Part shown: in pieces, positions 1 through 8,333 of the stretch
How the letters are laid out: every line of letters starts with the position of its first letter
How positions within the stretch are numbered: the first letter of the stretch is position 1
Assembly: GCA_965223035.1 (NCBI GenBank)
Contig: OZ244980.1
Coordinates: 2,356,001-2,420,000, forward strand
Source: CAMDPA01 sp965223035
GTDB lineage: Bacteria > Pseudomonadota > Alphaproteobacteria > Rhizobiales > Hyphomicrobiaceae
Direction: 5' to 3'
Length of the DNA: 64,000 nucleotides
Program-made: the position numbers and the translations under genes
The notes under the pieces: model-generated
What the model was told of the DNA's origin: nothing
The model's database searches: none
What the model saw: the letters and a program-made list of their open reading frames with translations, nothing else

Positions 1-1
1 G

Positions 2-1363
2 GCGCTTATGTTCAACAACATCAAGGGCTACAACGGGCCGGGTGCGCGGTGCACGAAGCTGTTCACCGGTGGACTGTCGAAATACAGCCGGGTGGCAATG
101 ATGTTCGGCCTGCCCCGCGACGCGCCGATTACCGATCTTGTCCAGGCGGCTCGGCGGTCGTACGCGGAGCGTGTTGCGCCGGTGGACGTCAAGACCGGTC
201 CGGTCAAGGAGAACATCGTCACCGGCGACGACATCAATTTGTCCGATTTTCCGGTGCCGAAATGGCATCGGCACGATGGTGGTCGCTACATTAATACGAT
301 GCAAGGCACGGTGACTAAAGATCCCAAGACCGGCAGGCTCAACGTTGGTCTTTATCGCGGCATGATCGGCCAAAAGAACACGCTGCCCGTGCTGTTGTGG
401 CGACCGCAGAACTGGGGGCTTGACTTCCGCAAATACGCAGACAAGCAGGAGGAAATGCCGGTCGCCTTCATCTACGGATGGGAGCCATCGCTGCCGTTCG
501 CAGCCTCCTCGCCGATCCCTCCCGACGTCTCCGAGTACGAGGTGATGGGGGCGATTCGTGGGGCTCCGGTTGAACTGGTCGACTGCGAGACCGTGCCGCT
601 CAAGGTGCCCGCGAGCGCGGAAATGGTGGTCGAGGGGTGGATCTCACCGGATCCTGCCACCTTTGAAATGGAAGGGCCATTTGGTGAATACACCGGCTAT
701 TTCGGCGGCGACCAGTGCTTGAAGCACACCGTGCGGGTGACCGCGATCACCCACCGCAACGACCCAATTTTCCGCGGCACGCTGGAAGGCACGATGCCGA
801 AGATGCTCAACGAGAACTCGATCATGAGTTCGGTGCAGCGCGCCGCGTTGGCCTGGAATATCCTTGAGCGGTCTGGTGTGCCGGGCGTCACCGATGTGCA
901 TTGTCCCGCAGCCAACAACGGCACCACGCTGATCATTCAGCTCAGGCAAACCTACCGCGGTCAGGCCAAGCAGGCGGCTTGCGCGATCTGGGGCTCGAAT
1001 GCGGCGCATCTGCGCTACAAGCATGTGTGGGTGGTCGATGATGACATCGACATCCATGATCCGGGTTCGCTCGACTGGGCCTTTGCCTATCGGGTCAACG
1101 CGGCGGAGGACGACATCGTGTTCATGCCGGGCACATTCGGTTCGGCGCTCGATCCCTCAACGCGCCTAAAATATCGCGACACCAACCTTTTTGGCACGGG
1201 CAAATGGTGCCGAGTGCTGATCGATGCCACCATCAACCTGGATTTCGAGCCCGAGGAGAACTACCAGGGCGATCGCTACCCGATGATGGTCAAACCTGAT
1301 GCGCAGGACATGGAACTGGTCGATCGTCGTTGGGAGGAATACGGCTTCAGCGCCAAGAAATAG
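2..1363 (+). CDS. UbiD family prFMN-dependent decarboxylase (5' partial)
   Basis: This is the C-terminal ~453 residues of a UbiD-family decarboxylase. The reading frame is open to the window edge, and the visible start resembles the internal family segment 'ALLFENIKGY', so roughly 40-60 N-terminal residues lie upstream. The family removes carboxyl groups from aromatic or alpha,beta-unsaturated acids using prenylated FMN. The hallmark 'EMEGPFGEYTGYFGG' (about residues 220-235) carries the conserved acidic residues near the flavin, and the 'VVDDDIDIHD' segment is typical of the C-terminal part. No ubiX-type prenyltransferase is in the window. The substrate cannot be told from sequence. A repeat element starts 6 bases after the TAG stop, and tilS converges from the other side. 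Confidence 0.9.
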   Translation, partial: ALMFNNIKGYNGPGARCTKLFTGGLSKYSRVAMMFGLPRDAPITDLVQAARRSYAERVAPVDVKTGPVKENIVTGDDINLSDFPVPKWHRHDGGRYINTMQGTVTKDPKTGRLNVGLYRGMIGQKNTLPVLLWRPQNWGLDFRKYADKQEEMPVAFIYGWEPSLPFAASSPIPPDVSEYEVMGAIRGAPVELVDCETVPLKVPASAEMVVEGWISPDPATFEMEGPFGEYTGYFGGDQCLKHTVRVTAITHRNDPIFRGTLEGTMPKMLNENSIMSSVQRAALAWNILERSGVPGVTDVHCPAANNGTTLIIQLRQTYRGQAKQAACAIWGSNAAHLRYKHVWVVDDDIDIHDPGSLDWAFAYRVNAAEDDIVFMPGTFGSALDPSTRLKYRDTNLFGTGKWCRVLIDATINLDFEPEENYQGDRYPMMVKPDAQDMELVDRRWEEYGFSAKK

Positions 1364-1369
1364 CACGTG

Positions 1370-1455
1370 CTAGAGCAACCTGCCTTTAATCGGAATCGGA
1401 ACGATCCCGATTAAAGGCAGAAAGTTGCTCTACACTTTAAGGCGCGATGATCTAG
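1370..1455 (-). repeat. CTAG-bounded palindromic repeat, family 1, copy A (86 bp, reverse orientation)
   Basis: It starts and ends with CTAG. It holds the second hairpin of the family (arms CTGCCTTTAATCGG / CCGATTAAAGGCAG) plus a truncated remnant of the first (CTTTAAGGCGCGATGATCTAG). This is the only copy in reverse orientation. It lies between the convergent UbiD gene and tilS. Confidence 0.9.
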
Positions 1456-1499
1456 GCCACATCGTCGCCGAGGCGCATTGGGTTGGATCGTCATCGGCA

Positions 1500-1536
1500 C
1501 GCGGGGGAGCGCGATGGTTCCAGCTCACTCTCAATC
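1500..1536. repeat. GC-rich palindromic repeat, family 2, arm fragment overlapping the tilS stop
   Basis: The segment CGGGGGAGCGCGATGGTTCC followed by AGCTCACTCT matches the right arm of the family 2 copy near 59831-59876. The TGA stop of tilS (complement of 1531-1533) lies inside the match, so the repeat supplies or overlaps the end of that gene. Confidence 0.6.
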
Positions 1537-2961
1537 ATCGCAAATCGGGTCGCGCTGCAGCGTAGCGGGAGACAACCCGAGAAAGGTGGCAGTGAAGCGG
1601 CCGGCGCTGTTTGAGCCGGGCGGCCGCATCTGCCGCAAAGCGCGATGAGGAACGGCCAACAGCCGCTCGCCGTCCCAGAACGATGGTAAGGTCAGAGCGG
1701 CGCGCTGTGGCAGCGGCAACGGTCCACCATGATCGGCCAACCAACGGCGTAAGGTTAGAGCCGGCAGGGCGCGCACAATCACTGGCGCGGCATGGGTGGC
1801 CTCGGTGTGGACCAGAAATCTTCTGTCCCAAAGGGCGGTTTGGCCCGGCGCGATGCGCACTTCCGGAAGGCCGGTTCGCCCGTGCTCGCGGAACACGCGC
1901 AGCTCGCCTTGAGCCAGTTCGAGATGGCAGCCACACAGGGTGGCGGCCATCGCCCGGTCGCGGACCTCAGTCGACCCCGCCAACAGGCGCTGCTCGAGCG
2001 CCTCCAACTGGGACAGTCTCGGTGGCCGCGCCGTGCCGCCAAACCGGGCGATGATGCGGCTCAATGTTTTGATGCGCAGCTCGCGTGGCGCAGCGGACCA
2101 AGCCTGGAAGGCGATGGCGGCATACGCGCCGTCATGCAGACACACGGTGTTCGAAACCAAGGTTTGCGCCGCCCAATCGACCGCTTCCCTGGCCCGCGCC
2201 AGGCGTTGCGCACTGAGCGCCAATTTGGCGTTGGAAAGCCCGACGGAGTTGAGCGTCGCTTGAGCTTGGCGCAGGCGCACGCGCTCGAAGGCGGCGCAGT
2301 CATTGCTGGGGTCGTCAAGCCAGGCGGCGGCGAGCTGCCGTAGGGTCGCCTGCAACCGTGTCCTCGGGATGCTCAAAAGGGGCCTTAGGATCTGCACGCC
2401 GGCCGCTGTTGCGGCGAGGTCGGGTGCGCCGAACTCATCGGGGGCGAGCCCACGCTCCGGCGCGATGCTGGCTAGGCCGTCGATGCCACTGCCGCGCGCC
2501 AGCCGCATCAGCAACGTCTCGGCCACATCGTCGAGCTGGTGGGCCAGCACGATGGCGCAGGGCTGGGCCGGCTGCGCCTCGGCCAGCCGTCTTAGCAGCT
2601 GATATCGCGCCTCTCGGGCCGCGGCCTGTAGCCCCGTCGTGGCATTTGGTTGCCGCCAGCAAAGGGTGCGATGGGCCAGGCCGAGGCGGGCTGCTTGGGT
2701 GCTAACCCAGTCGGCTTCCGCACGCGATTCGGGACGTAAGCCGTGATCAACGGTTGCCACCATCACCGCCGGGCGCGCGGTGCTGTCGGTGCGCTGCCAC
2801 CAACGCGCGGTCAAGTGCATTAGCGCGGTGCTATCGGCGCCACCGGAGACCGCGAGCACCAAGCTACCGAATGTTCCAAACCGGTTGCCGACCAGTGCGG
2901 CGAAGTCATCGTCAGTCAGCGCAGTTTGATCGAGACCTGATGGAGCACGGCGCGATCTCAT
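1531..2961 (-). CDS. tilS: tRNA(Ile)-lysidine synthetase TilS
   Basis: TilS ligates lysine to C34 of the CAU anticodon of tRNA-Ile2 with ATP, changing both decoding and charging from Met to Ile. The PP-loop motif 'LAVSGGADS' is at residues 37-44, followed by 'ATVDHGLRPESRAEADWV' and 'LAHQLDDVAETLLMRLARGSG', all standard for the N-terminal ATPase domain. At 476 aa it includes the C-terminal domains. The start at 2961 is chosen because it overlaps the cpoB stop as ATGA; the frame continues upstream but inside cpoB. The usual downstream ftsH is absent: the gene ends in repeat sequence and faces the UbiD gene. Confidence 0.95.
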   Translation of the reverse strand: MRSRRAPSGLDQTALTDDDFAALVGNRFGTFGSLVLAVSGGADSTALMHLTARWWQRTDSTARPAVMVATVDHGLRPESRAEADWVSTQAARLGLAHRTLCWRQPNATTGLQAAAREARYQLLRRLAEAQPAQPCAIVLAHQLDDVAETLLMRLARGSGIDGLASIAPERGLAPDEFGAPDLAATAAGVQILRPLLSIPRTRLQATLRQLAAAWLDDPSNDCAAFERVRLRQAQATLNSVGLSNAKLALSAQRLARAREAVDWAAQTLVSNTVCLHDGAYAAIAFQAWSAAPRELRIKTLSRIIARFGGTARPPRLSQLEALEQRLLAGSTEVRDRAMAATLCGCHLELAQGELRVFREHGRTGLPEVRIAPGQTALWDRRFLVHTEATHAAPVIVRALPALTLRRWLADHGGPLPLPQRAALTLPSFWDGERLLAVPHRALRQMRPPGSNSAGRFTATFLGLSPATLQRDPICDD

Positions 2962-3926
2962 CCGCAGCCGGCGCGCCGGCGTTCGGCAGCCTCCCACCTC
3001 TTGACATGGGACGGCGGATTGGGGAACCGCGCCTTCAATTCGGCAAGCGCGCGGCACGCAGCGCGATTGTTGCCTTTGCGTCCCATCGCCATCGCGAGCT
3101 TGGCCAGGCTGTCGGGTGCTTTGTCGCTGCCCGCATGGTTCTTTGCGACGCGAAGGAAGGCGTCCGCTGCTTGGTCCCACTGGCCGCGAACAAAATAGGT
3201 CTCACCCAGCCAGAATTGGGCGTTTGCCGCCAGCGCGCCGCTTGGGTGTTGACGCAGAAAATCCCGGAATCCGGCCTCGGCGGCACCGTAGTTCTGTTGC
3301 AGGAGGTGGCCGTAAGCGGTCTCGTAGCTCTGTTGGCTCGCCGCGGACACCAGCGGCGGGGATGAGGCAACGCGTGATCCGAAACTGCGGGTCGGCGGTT
3401 GGTTGTCGCGGCTGATCAGATTGCCTATCGGATCATTACCCGTGGCCGGCTTAACGGTGGTGGTGCGAAATCCGCCCGACGGCGTCGCAACCGGTCCACG
3501 AGGAAGCGAGTTATAGCCGCCGGCGCGCGGCTTAACCGCCGGCGGTGCCGCGCCGGCCTGGAACGCGCTGATCTGCCGCCGCATCTGCTCAATTTGAGCC
3601 GTCAGCGCTTGCACCTGGGTTTCCAGCGCAGCGACGCGACCGGCTTGAGGTCCGGTAAAGCTGCCAGAGCGGACACCACCGGTTGGTTGTGGAGCGCCGC
3701 TACCGCCAGGTCGGGCGAGCGACTCCAGCGTCCCGATGGCAACCTGCAGGTCCACCAGCTGCTCTTCGATCTGCTCGATGCGTCGGTTCAAGCCCTGGGC
3801 GGCGGGCTTGGCCGCTGGTGTCTTGGTCGCGTTCGACGACCAAGCCTTTTGCCGCTGAGCTTCCGCCGTCGCCGGCAACAGACACAGGGTGCTCAAAAGG
3901 ACCGCATTGATCAAAGACCGTTGCAT
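2958..3926 (-). CDS. cpoB: Tol-Pal system protein CpoB (YbgF), periplasmic TPR protein
   Basis: This 322-aa exported protein begins with a clear Sec signal peptide ('INAVLLSTLCLLPATAEA', cleavage about residue 23). A coiled-coil-prone segment follows ('RIEQIEEQLVDLQVAIGTLE' and 'RVAALETQVQALTAQIEQMR'), then a proline-rich linker, then C-terminal TPR repeats from about residue 195 ('YETAYGHLLQQNYGAAEAGF', 'AQFWLGETYFVRGQWDQAAD'). CpoB coordinates Tol-Pal constriction with peptidoglycan synthesis at division. The gene overlaps tilS by 4 bases and lies downstream of pal and the OmpA-like gene, all on the minus strand, so this looks like the distal end of a tol-pal operon. Confidence 0.92.
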   Translation of the reverse strand: MQRSLINAVLLSTLCLLPATAEAQRQKAWSSNATKTPAAKPAAQGLNRRIEQIEEQLVDLQVAIGTLESLARPGGSGAPQPTGGVRSGSFTGPQAGRVAALETQVQALTAQIEQMRRQISAFQAGAAPPAVKPRAGGYNSLPRGPVATPSGGFRTTTVKPATGNDPIGNLISRDNQPPTRSFGSRVASSPPLVSAASQQSYETAYGHLLQQNYGAAEAGFRDFLRQHPSGALAANAQFWLGETYFVRGQWDQAADAFLRVAKNHAGSDKAPDSLAKLAMAMGRKGNNRAACRALAELKARFPNPPSHVKRWEAAERRRAGCG

Positions 3927-4030
3927 GGGAGGTTATCCGATGAAGGCGCCCGGCGTCGGACGACATTGCAGGCACAGACCACAAATTTGATCTTTTGATC
4001 AACTCCGGTTGGCCCGTCCGGTGCGCTTTG

Positions 4031-5065
4031 TCAACGACGATACGCGCTGCGTTGAAGCGGCGTCGCCAACGTCCGTCGCGATGTTTGGCGCCGGCGCGGC
4101 ATCGTGTCCATGAGTTTTACGACGACTCGGCGATTTTGTGCAGCACAGCCGCTGTCGGTGCATGTTGCAATGTTATGGGTCGCGCTCAGATTGGAGACCA
4201 GGATGCGGTCGGCATCCACCCCTTCCCGGACCAACCCGTCCCGCACCGCAGCCGCGCGGCGACCGGCCAGCCACTTGTCATCCACCCCGACCCTGGAATC
4301 GTCGGCGTGACCTTCGACCACGATCGCCAGCTTCGGGTTCCGACGCAGCCATGCTGCTTGCGCCTGTAGCAGCCTGCGCGCTTTGCTGCCGATCGCCGCG
4401 CTGCCCGCAGCAAAGAACACGCGATCACCGATTGCGCTGCGAAACACGGCCTGTCGTGGCGATGGGACGGCGATCTCGGTGCGCCACGCCGTGCCCCGGT
4501 ACCGTGGGGGGCGTGCGCTGATCGATCGGTCGGCCGAACGTGCCGGGGCGACGGACCGACCGGCCGATCCGAGCGATGCGGGGCGCCGATCGTCGGAAGC
4601 GCCGCGCGGCGCCACCTTGAATTGCTCATTTCGAGAATAAAGCGCATAGAGTTCACGGCGCGCCGCGTCCGTGCTGGGGTCGGCTGGAAAACGCGCGATC
4701 AACACCTCGAGCAGCCGCTGCGCGACCTCGGGTCGTCCCGCTTGCAGGTCCTCGCGGGCCAGCGCGAGCATGCGGCGCGCCGTTCGCGTCGCGCGGCTGT
4801 GCGGCTGTTTGCGGCTGGTGCTCCAGCTACGCTGCTGACCCGTGCCGGCGGGACGAGCGACCGCTGATGAGGGGTTGGATGTCGGTCGGGGGGCGCTGGA
4901 GCGCACGGTATCAAAGCTGCCCGGCCGGCGCGATTGCGACGTCCAACCGTCGGTGGCAGGGCTGGTGGCGTCCCTGGCGGCGGCGATCGCAGTCGCGGAC
5001 CACATCAACAAGACGAACACCAGCAGGCGGCTCACCCGGCCCGCGGTCAATCCTAGAGCTACCAT
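4031..5065 (-). CDS. OmpA C-terminal-domain protein, second Pal-like protein of the tol-pal locus
   Basis: This 344-aa exported protein has a hydrophobic signal sequence ending near 'ATAIAAA' and no lipobox cysteine, so it is probably soluble periplasmic rather than a lipoprotein. A middle helical, TPR-like segment ('LALAREDLQAGRPEVAQRLL') is followed by an Ala/Pro/Arg-rich linker and a C-terminal OmpA/Pal peptidoglycan-binding domain from about residue 215. That domain contains 'VVEGHADDSRVGVDDKWLAG' and 'RRAAAVRDGLVREG', preserving the Asp and Arg used for diaminopimelate binding in the family. It sits between pal and cpoB, where most genomes have nothing. An alternative start is ATG 5131, but 5065 places the signal peptide at the N-terminus. 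Confidence 0.8.
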   Translation of the reverse strand: MVALGLTAGRVSRLLVFVLLMWSATAIAAARDATSPATDGWTSQSRRPGSFDTVRSSAPRPTSNPSSAVARPAGTGQQRSWSTSRKQPHSRATRTARRMLALAREDLQAGRPEVAQRLLEVLIARFPADPSTDAARRELYALYSRNEQFKVAPRGASDDRRPASLGSAGRSVAPARSADRSISARPPRYRGTAWRTEIAVPSPRQAVFRSAIGDRVFFAAGSAAIGSKARRLLQAQAAWLRRNPKLAIVVEGHADDSRVGVDDKWLAGRRAAAVRDGLVREGVDADRILVSNLSATHNIATCTDSGCAAQNRRVVVKLMDTMPRRRQTSRRTLATPLQRSAYRR

Positions 5066-5205
5066 TGCTGCAATGACCTGCACGTCAACCCAACTAAAAT
5101 TCCCTCGCTGAGGGAGAAAATACGGTACCATTCCACATATGGTGAGTTTCGTTCAAAACTGCGGCGATTGTGAGGTGGGTTGTGAAGGATTGAGTCGAGG
5201 ACCTC

Positions 5206-5232
5206 AAAAAAAGCCCGGCCGTCGGCGAGGGA
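5206..5232 (-). terminator. Probable Rho-independent terminator after pal
   Basis: On the minus strand an imperfect G/C stem (CCC-TC-GCC gac GGC-C-GGG) is followed directly by C and seven T residues, 58 bases past the pal stop. The stem is short, so termination may be partial and allow readthrough to the OmpA-like gene. Confidence 0.5.
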
Positions 5233-5289
5233 CGCCAGACTATCGTGGCGGCTGAAAAGACTGCCGGACTGTTTCGCGCCCTAAAGCGC

Positions 5290-5817
5290 TCACCGCACCG
5301 CCGCCGTTCTGTTGTTCAACACGGTCTGCGCCCGCCGGTTCTGCGACCAGCATGAGATGTCGTTGCAGACGGCGACTGGCCGTTCCTTGCCGTAGGAGAC
5401 GGTGCGCATGCGCCGCGATTGTACGCCGCTGCGCGCGAGAAAACTGCGGACCGCCGCCGCACGGCGCGCGCCCAAAGCAATGTTGTACTCACGCGTGCCG
5501 CGCTCATCGGCATGCCCCTCGATGGTGACCGTGTAACGCGGATACTGCTGCAGCCAGCGGGCTTGCTTCCTGAGGGTTTGCTCCGCCTCGGGTGTAAGCG
5601 TGGTGCTGTCCGTCGAAAAATAGACGATGTCGCCGACGTTCTGCGAGAAATCGCGCGCCGTTCCGGGCGGCGCCGGTGTACGTCCCCGCGCATTGGGATC
5701 AAGCGTCGTTTGCAGGTTTGAGGCTTGCTGCTCGGATGCGCAGGCCGCCAGCGAAGCCGCGATCGCGATGGCGGCGGTTAAGCGCACGAGCGTGCCAAAC
5801 CGGTTCGATCGCGCCAT
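5290..5817 (-). CDS. pal: Peptidoglycan-associated lipoprotein Pal
   Basis: Pal is an outer-membrane lipoprotein that binds peptidoglycan and the Tol complex during envelope constriction. The 175-aa product has a lipoprotein signal with lipobox LAAC (Cys26), a short linker, and an OmpA-like domain. That domain contains 'YTVTIEGHADERGTREYNIA' followed by 'LGARRAAAVRSFL', with the canonical Asp and Arg for meso-DAP. The start at 5817 is preferred over upstream ATG 5910 because it puts the signal peptide at the N-terminus and has AGAGG upstream. tolQ, tolR, tolA and tolB, which usually precede pal, are not in the window; the next upstream gene is ligC. Confidence 0.95.
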   Translation of the reverse strand: MARSNRFGTLVRLTAAIAIAASLAACASEQQASNLQTTLDPNARGRTPAPPGTARDFSQNVGDIVYFSTDSTTLTPEAEQTLRKQARWLQQYPRYTVTIEGHADERGTREYNIALGARRAAAVRSFLARSGVQSRRMRTVSYGKERPVAVCNDISCWSQNRRAQTVLNNRTAAVR

Positions 5818-6237
5818 GGAATTGCCTCTCGTTATCTCTTCCGGCCGCCAACCTGAAGCCGGATGGCACTCGCTAACTACATGACGTAGCGCATTTTTAA
5901 CCGAAGCCACGATGCCTGACGTGCTGGCCCTTGATGTTCATATCGTTGCAAACGATTCGTCTTGCCAAGCCTGGCTGCTTAGCTCAACCGCGTTGTGCCG
6001 TCCATCCGAACGGTCCAATTGTTCACGCTCCGATCGGCTCGGCGGACACCATGCCGCTTACAGCGTGGCAGAACCACTACGGTGCTATCGTGTGCATGGC
6101 TCGAAATTATGACGCCGGCTAGGCAATTTTGGTCGACTTGAGCCGGCGGCGGCGGTGTTCGCGTGGCCCTCAAGTTGCCATTTAGCACAGCAATCGCCGC
6201 AGCCGGTAATCCCGCATAGGTTGAACTAATCGACCGC
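5818..6237. other. Gene-free stretch upstream of pal
   Basis: This 420-base gap separates pal from the end of ligC. I see no conserved protein, tRNA or repeat in it. It must hold the pal promoter, since pal is the first gene of its block here. Its overlapping ORFs have no recognisable family. Confidence 0.6.
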
Positions 6238-7194
6238 CTACGCGTGAGCTTGACGGTTCGGGTCGACGATCTGCTCGAGTTTATGCAGCGTGCGCATGCA
6301 CGGCATCAACTGTGCCAAGCTCGCATTCGGTTCCCGCTTTTCGTTGATGGCCGCGATGAACTCACGATCTTCCAGCTCCACGCCGTCGAACGAGACCGCG
6401 ACGTTGGACAGGTCGATTTGATTGTCCTTACCGTCCGACAGGTCGTCATAATAGGCCTTATAGGTGCCGTTGTCGCAGATGTAGCGGAAGAACGATCCGA
6501 TCGGTCCGTCGTTGTTGAACGATAGCGACAGGTTGAGGATCGCACCTGATGGCACCCTGGCGACGATGCCCATGTCCATCGCGATGCCAAGCTCGGGATG
6601 GATCGGGCCCTGCACCGCGTAGCAGTCGGAAATCTCCTCGTTACACTGGTACTGGAACAGATCGATGGTGTGGGCCGCGTGGTGCCACAACAGATGGTCG
6701 GTCCAGCTGCGCGGATGGCCGGCCGCGTTGATGTTGCGGCGGCGGAAGAAATAGGTCTGCACGTCCATCTGCTGGATGTTCAGCTCGCCGGCACGGAGCC
6801 TGCGATTGACATATTGGTGGCTCGGGTTGAACCGGCGGACGTGCCCGCCCATCGCCGTCACGCCGGTTTCCTTTTGAATCTTCAACATGTTTTCCGCATC
6901 ATCGAGGCTATCGGTGACCGGAATCTCAACCAGAACATGGCGGCCGGCGCGCATCACCTGCTCAGCCTGCGCGAAGTGAATCTTGGTCGGCGTGGTCAAG
7001 ATCACCGCATCGGCACGCTCGATACCCTGCGATAAATCACCGGAACAATGCGGGACACCGTATTTCTTGGCAATTTCGGCGGTCGATTCCTGGTTGCCGC
7101 CGATCAGCGACGTCACCTCAACGCCGTCGATCCGCTGCAAGGCATCGAGATGCTTTTGTCCAAACGCGCCCTGGCCGGCGACGCAGATTTTCAT
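6238..7194 (-). CDS. ligC: 4-carboxy-2-hydroxymuconate-6-semialdehyde dehydrogenase LigC (Gfo/Idh/MocA family)
   Basis: LigC oxidises the hemiacetal of 4-carboxy-2-hydroxymuconate-6-semialdehyde, the ring-cleavage product of protocatechuate, to 2-pyrone-4,6-dicarboxylate with NADP+. The 318-aa product has an N-terminal Rossmann motif ('VAGQGAFGQKHLDAL') and the LigC-typical stretch 'RRFNPSHQYVNRRL', 'QQMDVQTYFFRRRN', 'RSWTDHLLWHHAAHTIDLF' and 'AVQGPIHPELGIAMDMG'. These closely match my memory of sphingomonad LigC. It is on the same strand as ligB and ligA but is separated from ligB by two repeat elements (7230-7495). Confidence 0.92.
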   Translation of the reverse strand: MKICVAGQGAFGQKHLDALQRIDGVEVTSLIGGNQESTAEIAKKYGVPHCSGDLSQGIERADAVILTTPTKIHFAQAEQVMRAGRHVLVEIPVTDSLDDAENMLKIQKETGVTAMGGHVRRFNPSHQYVNRRLRAGELNIQQMDVQTYFFRRRNINAAGHPRSWTDHLLWHHAAHTIDLFQYQCNEEISDCYAVQGPIHPELGIAMDMGIVARVPSGAILNLSLSFNNDGPIGSFFRYICDNGTYKAYYDDLSDGKDNQIDLSNVAVSFDGVELEDREFIAAINEKREPNASLAQLMPCMRTLHKLEQIVDPNRQAHA

Positions 7195-7229
7195 GGGTCC
7201 ACCTCTGAGTGTGTGAATGCTACCGGTGC

Positions 7230-7365
7230 CTAGATCATTGCGCCTTAAATCGGAACCGCAAAGCCGGTTCCGATTTAGGGCGCGATGATCGCTGTTAAAG
7301 TGTAGAGCAACTTTCTGCCTTTAATCGGGATCGTTCCGATTCCGATTAAAGGCAGGTTGCTCTAG
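7230..7365 (+). repeat. CTAG-bounded palindromic repeat, family 1, copy B (136 bp)
   Basis: Both hairpins are present. Hairpin 1 has arms CCTTAAATCGGAACCG / CGGTTCCGATTTAGGG; hairpin 2 has arms CTGCCTTTAATCGG / CCGATTAAAGGCAG. The linker reads GATGATCGCTGTTAAAGTGT. CTAG stands at each end. It lies between ligC and ligB, and its right-hand CTAG is also the left end of a different palindrome (7362-7494). Confidence 0.93.
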
Positions 7366-7494
7366 TGCTCTGACCCCAACGCTTGCGACCCAAGCGTCAG
7401 CCCGGAGCCCTAGCCTAGCCTGTTATTTGTGTTCTGGATGAACCAACACTTGGCGACCTGGGCCCGGAACCAAGCGTTCGCTCCAGAACACTAG
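7362..7494. repeat. Third CTAG-ended palindromic element, ending in the ligB stop codon
   Basis: Its ends form an imperfect inverted repeat of about 24 bases: CTAGTGCTCTGACCCCAACG plus CTTG at the left, against CTAGTGTTCTGGAGCGAACG plus CTTG read inward from the right (19 of 24 match). The rightmost CTAG (7491-7494) contains the TAG stop of ligB on the minus strand. I saw no second copy in the window. Confidence 0.75.
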
Positions 7495-8333
7495 GTTCTG
7501 TTCTCAAGAATGATGTGACCAACTGCGGTGTTCGAAGCCGGCACGGTATAAAAGCGATAGACCTCGTTGACGTCGTCGTCGAGCGCGCCGCGCATGATCA
7601 GCCACATCACCATTTCGATGCCCTCGGCGCCGGCCTCGCGCATGTAGTCGATGTGCGGAATTTTGGTCAGGGCGATCGGGTCCTCGGTCATCCCGTCAAG
7701 GAACGCCTTGTCGAACTGCGAGTTGATAAGGCCGGCACGCTGCCCGGAGATCTGGTGCGACATGCCGCCGGTCCCGAAGATCATCACCTTCAAATCCTCA
7801 GGATAGGACTCCACGGCACGTCGGATCGCCTTGCCCAGTTGGTAGCAGCGGTGGCCGGTGGGCGGCGGGAATTGCACCACGTTGACCGCCAGCGGAATGA
7901 TCGGGCACGGCCACCTGTCGACCTTACCGAAGAGCAAATTGAGCGGGACCGTCAGCCCGTGGTCGACCTCCATTTTATTGCAGATGGTCAGGTCGAACTC
8001 ATCGAGGATCACCGACTGAGCGATGTGGGCGGCGAGTTGCGGGTGGCCGGGTACCACCGGGACCGGGCGCGGGCCCCAGCCCTCATCGGCAGGTGGGAAC
8101 TCTGCGGCACAACCCAATGCGAAGGTGGGGATGATTTCCACCGAGAAAGCAGAAGCGTGGTCATTGTAGACGACGATACAAGCGTCGGGTTGCTCCTCAG
8201 CGATCCACGCCTTGGAGCGTTCATAGCCGGAAAACACCCGCTTCCAGTAGTCCTCCTCGGTCTTGCCGAGATCGATCGCCGCGCCGATGGCGGGCACGTG
8301 CGACGTGGCGATGCCTGCAACGATCCTAGCCAT
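7491..8333 (-). CDS. ligB: Protocatechuate 4,5-dioxygenase beta chain LigB
   Basis: This is the catalytic subunit of the Fe(II) class III extradiol dioxygenase that opens protocatechuate, or related catechols such as gallate, between C4 and C5. The 280-aa product carries the family signature 'GIATSHVPAIG' (metal His near residue 12), 'VVYNDHASAF' (second metal His near 61) and 'GTGGMSHQISGQRAG' (acid/base His). It overlaps ligA by 8 bases, implying translational coupling of the two subunits. The stop codon TAG lies within the terminal CTAG of a palindromic repeat, so the extreme C-terminus may have been altered by insertion. Protocatechuate is the likely but unproven substrate. Confidence 0.93.
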   Translation of the reverse strand: MARIVAGIATSHVPAIGAAIDLGKTEEDYWKRVFSGYERSKAWIAEEQPDACIVVYNDHASAFSVEIIPTFALGCAAEFPPADEGWGPRPVPVVPGHPQLAAHIAQSVILDEFDLTICNKMEVDHGLTVPLNLLFGKVDRWPCPIIPLAVNVVQFPPPTGHRCYQLGKAIRRAVESYPEDLKVMIFGTGGMSHQISGQRAGLINSQFDKAFLDGMTEDPIALTKIPHIDYMREAGAEGIEMVMWLIMRGALDDDVNEVYRFYTVPASNTAVGHIILENRT

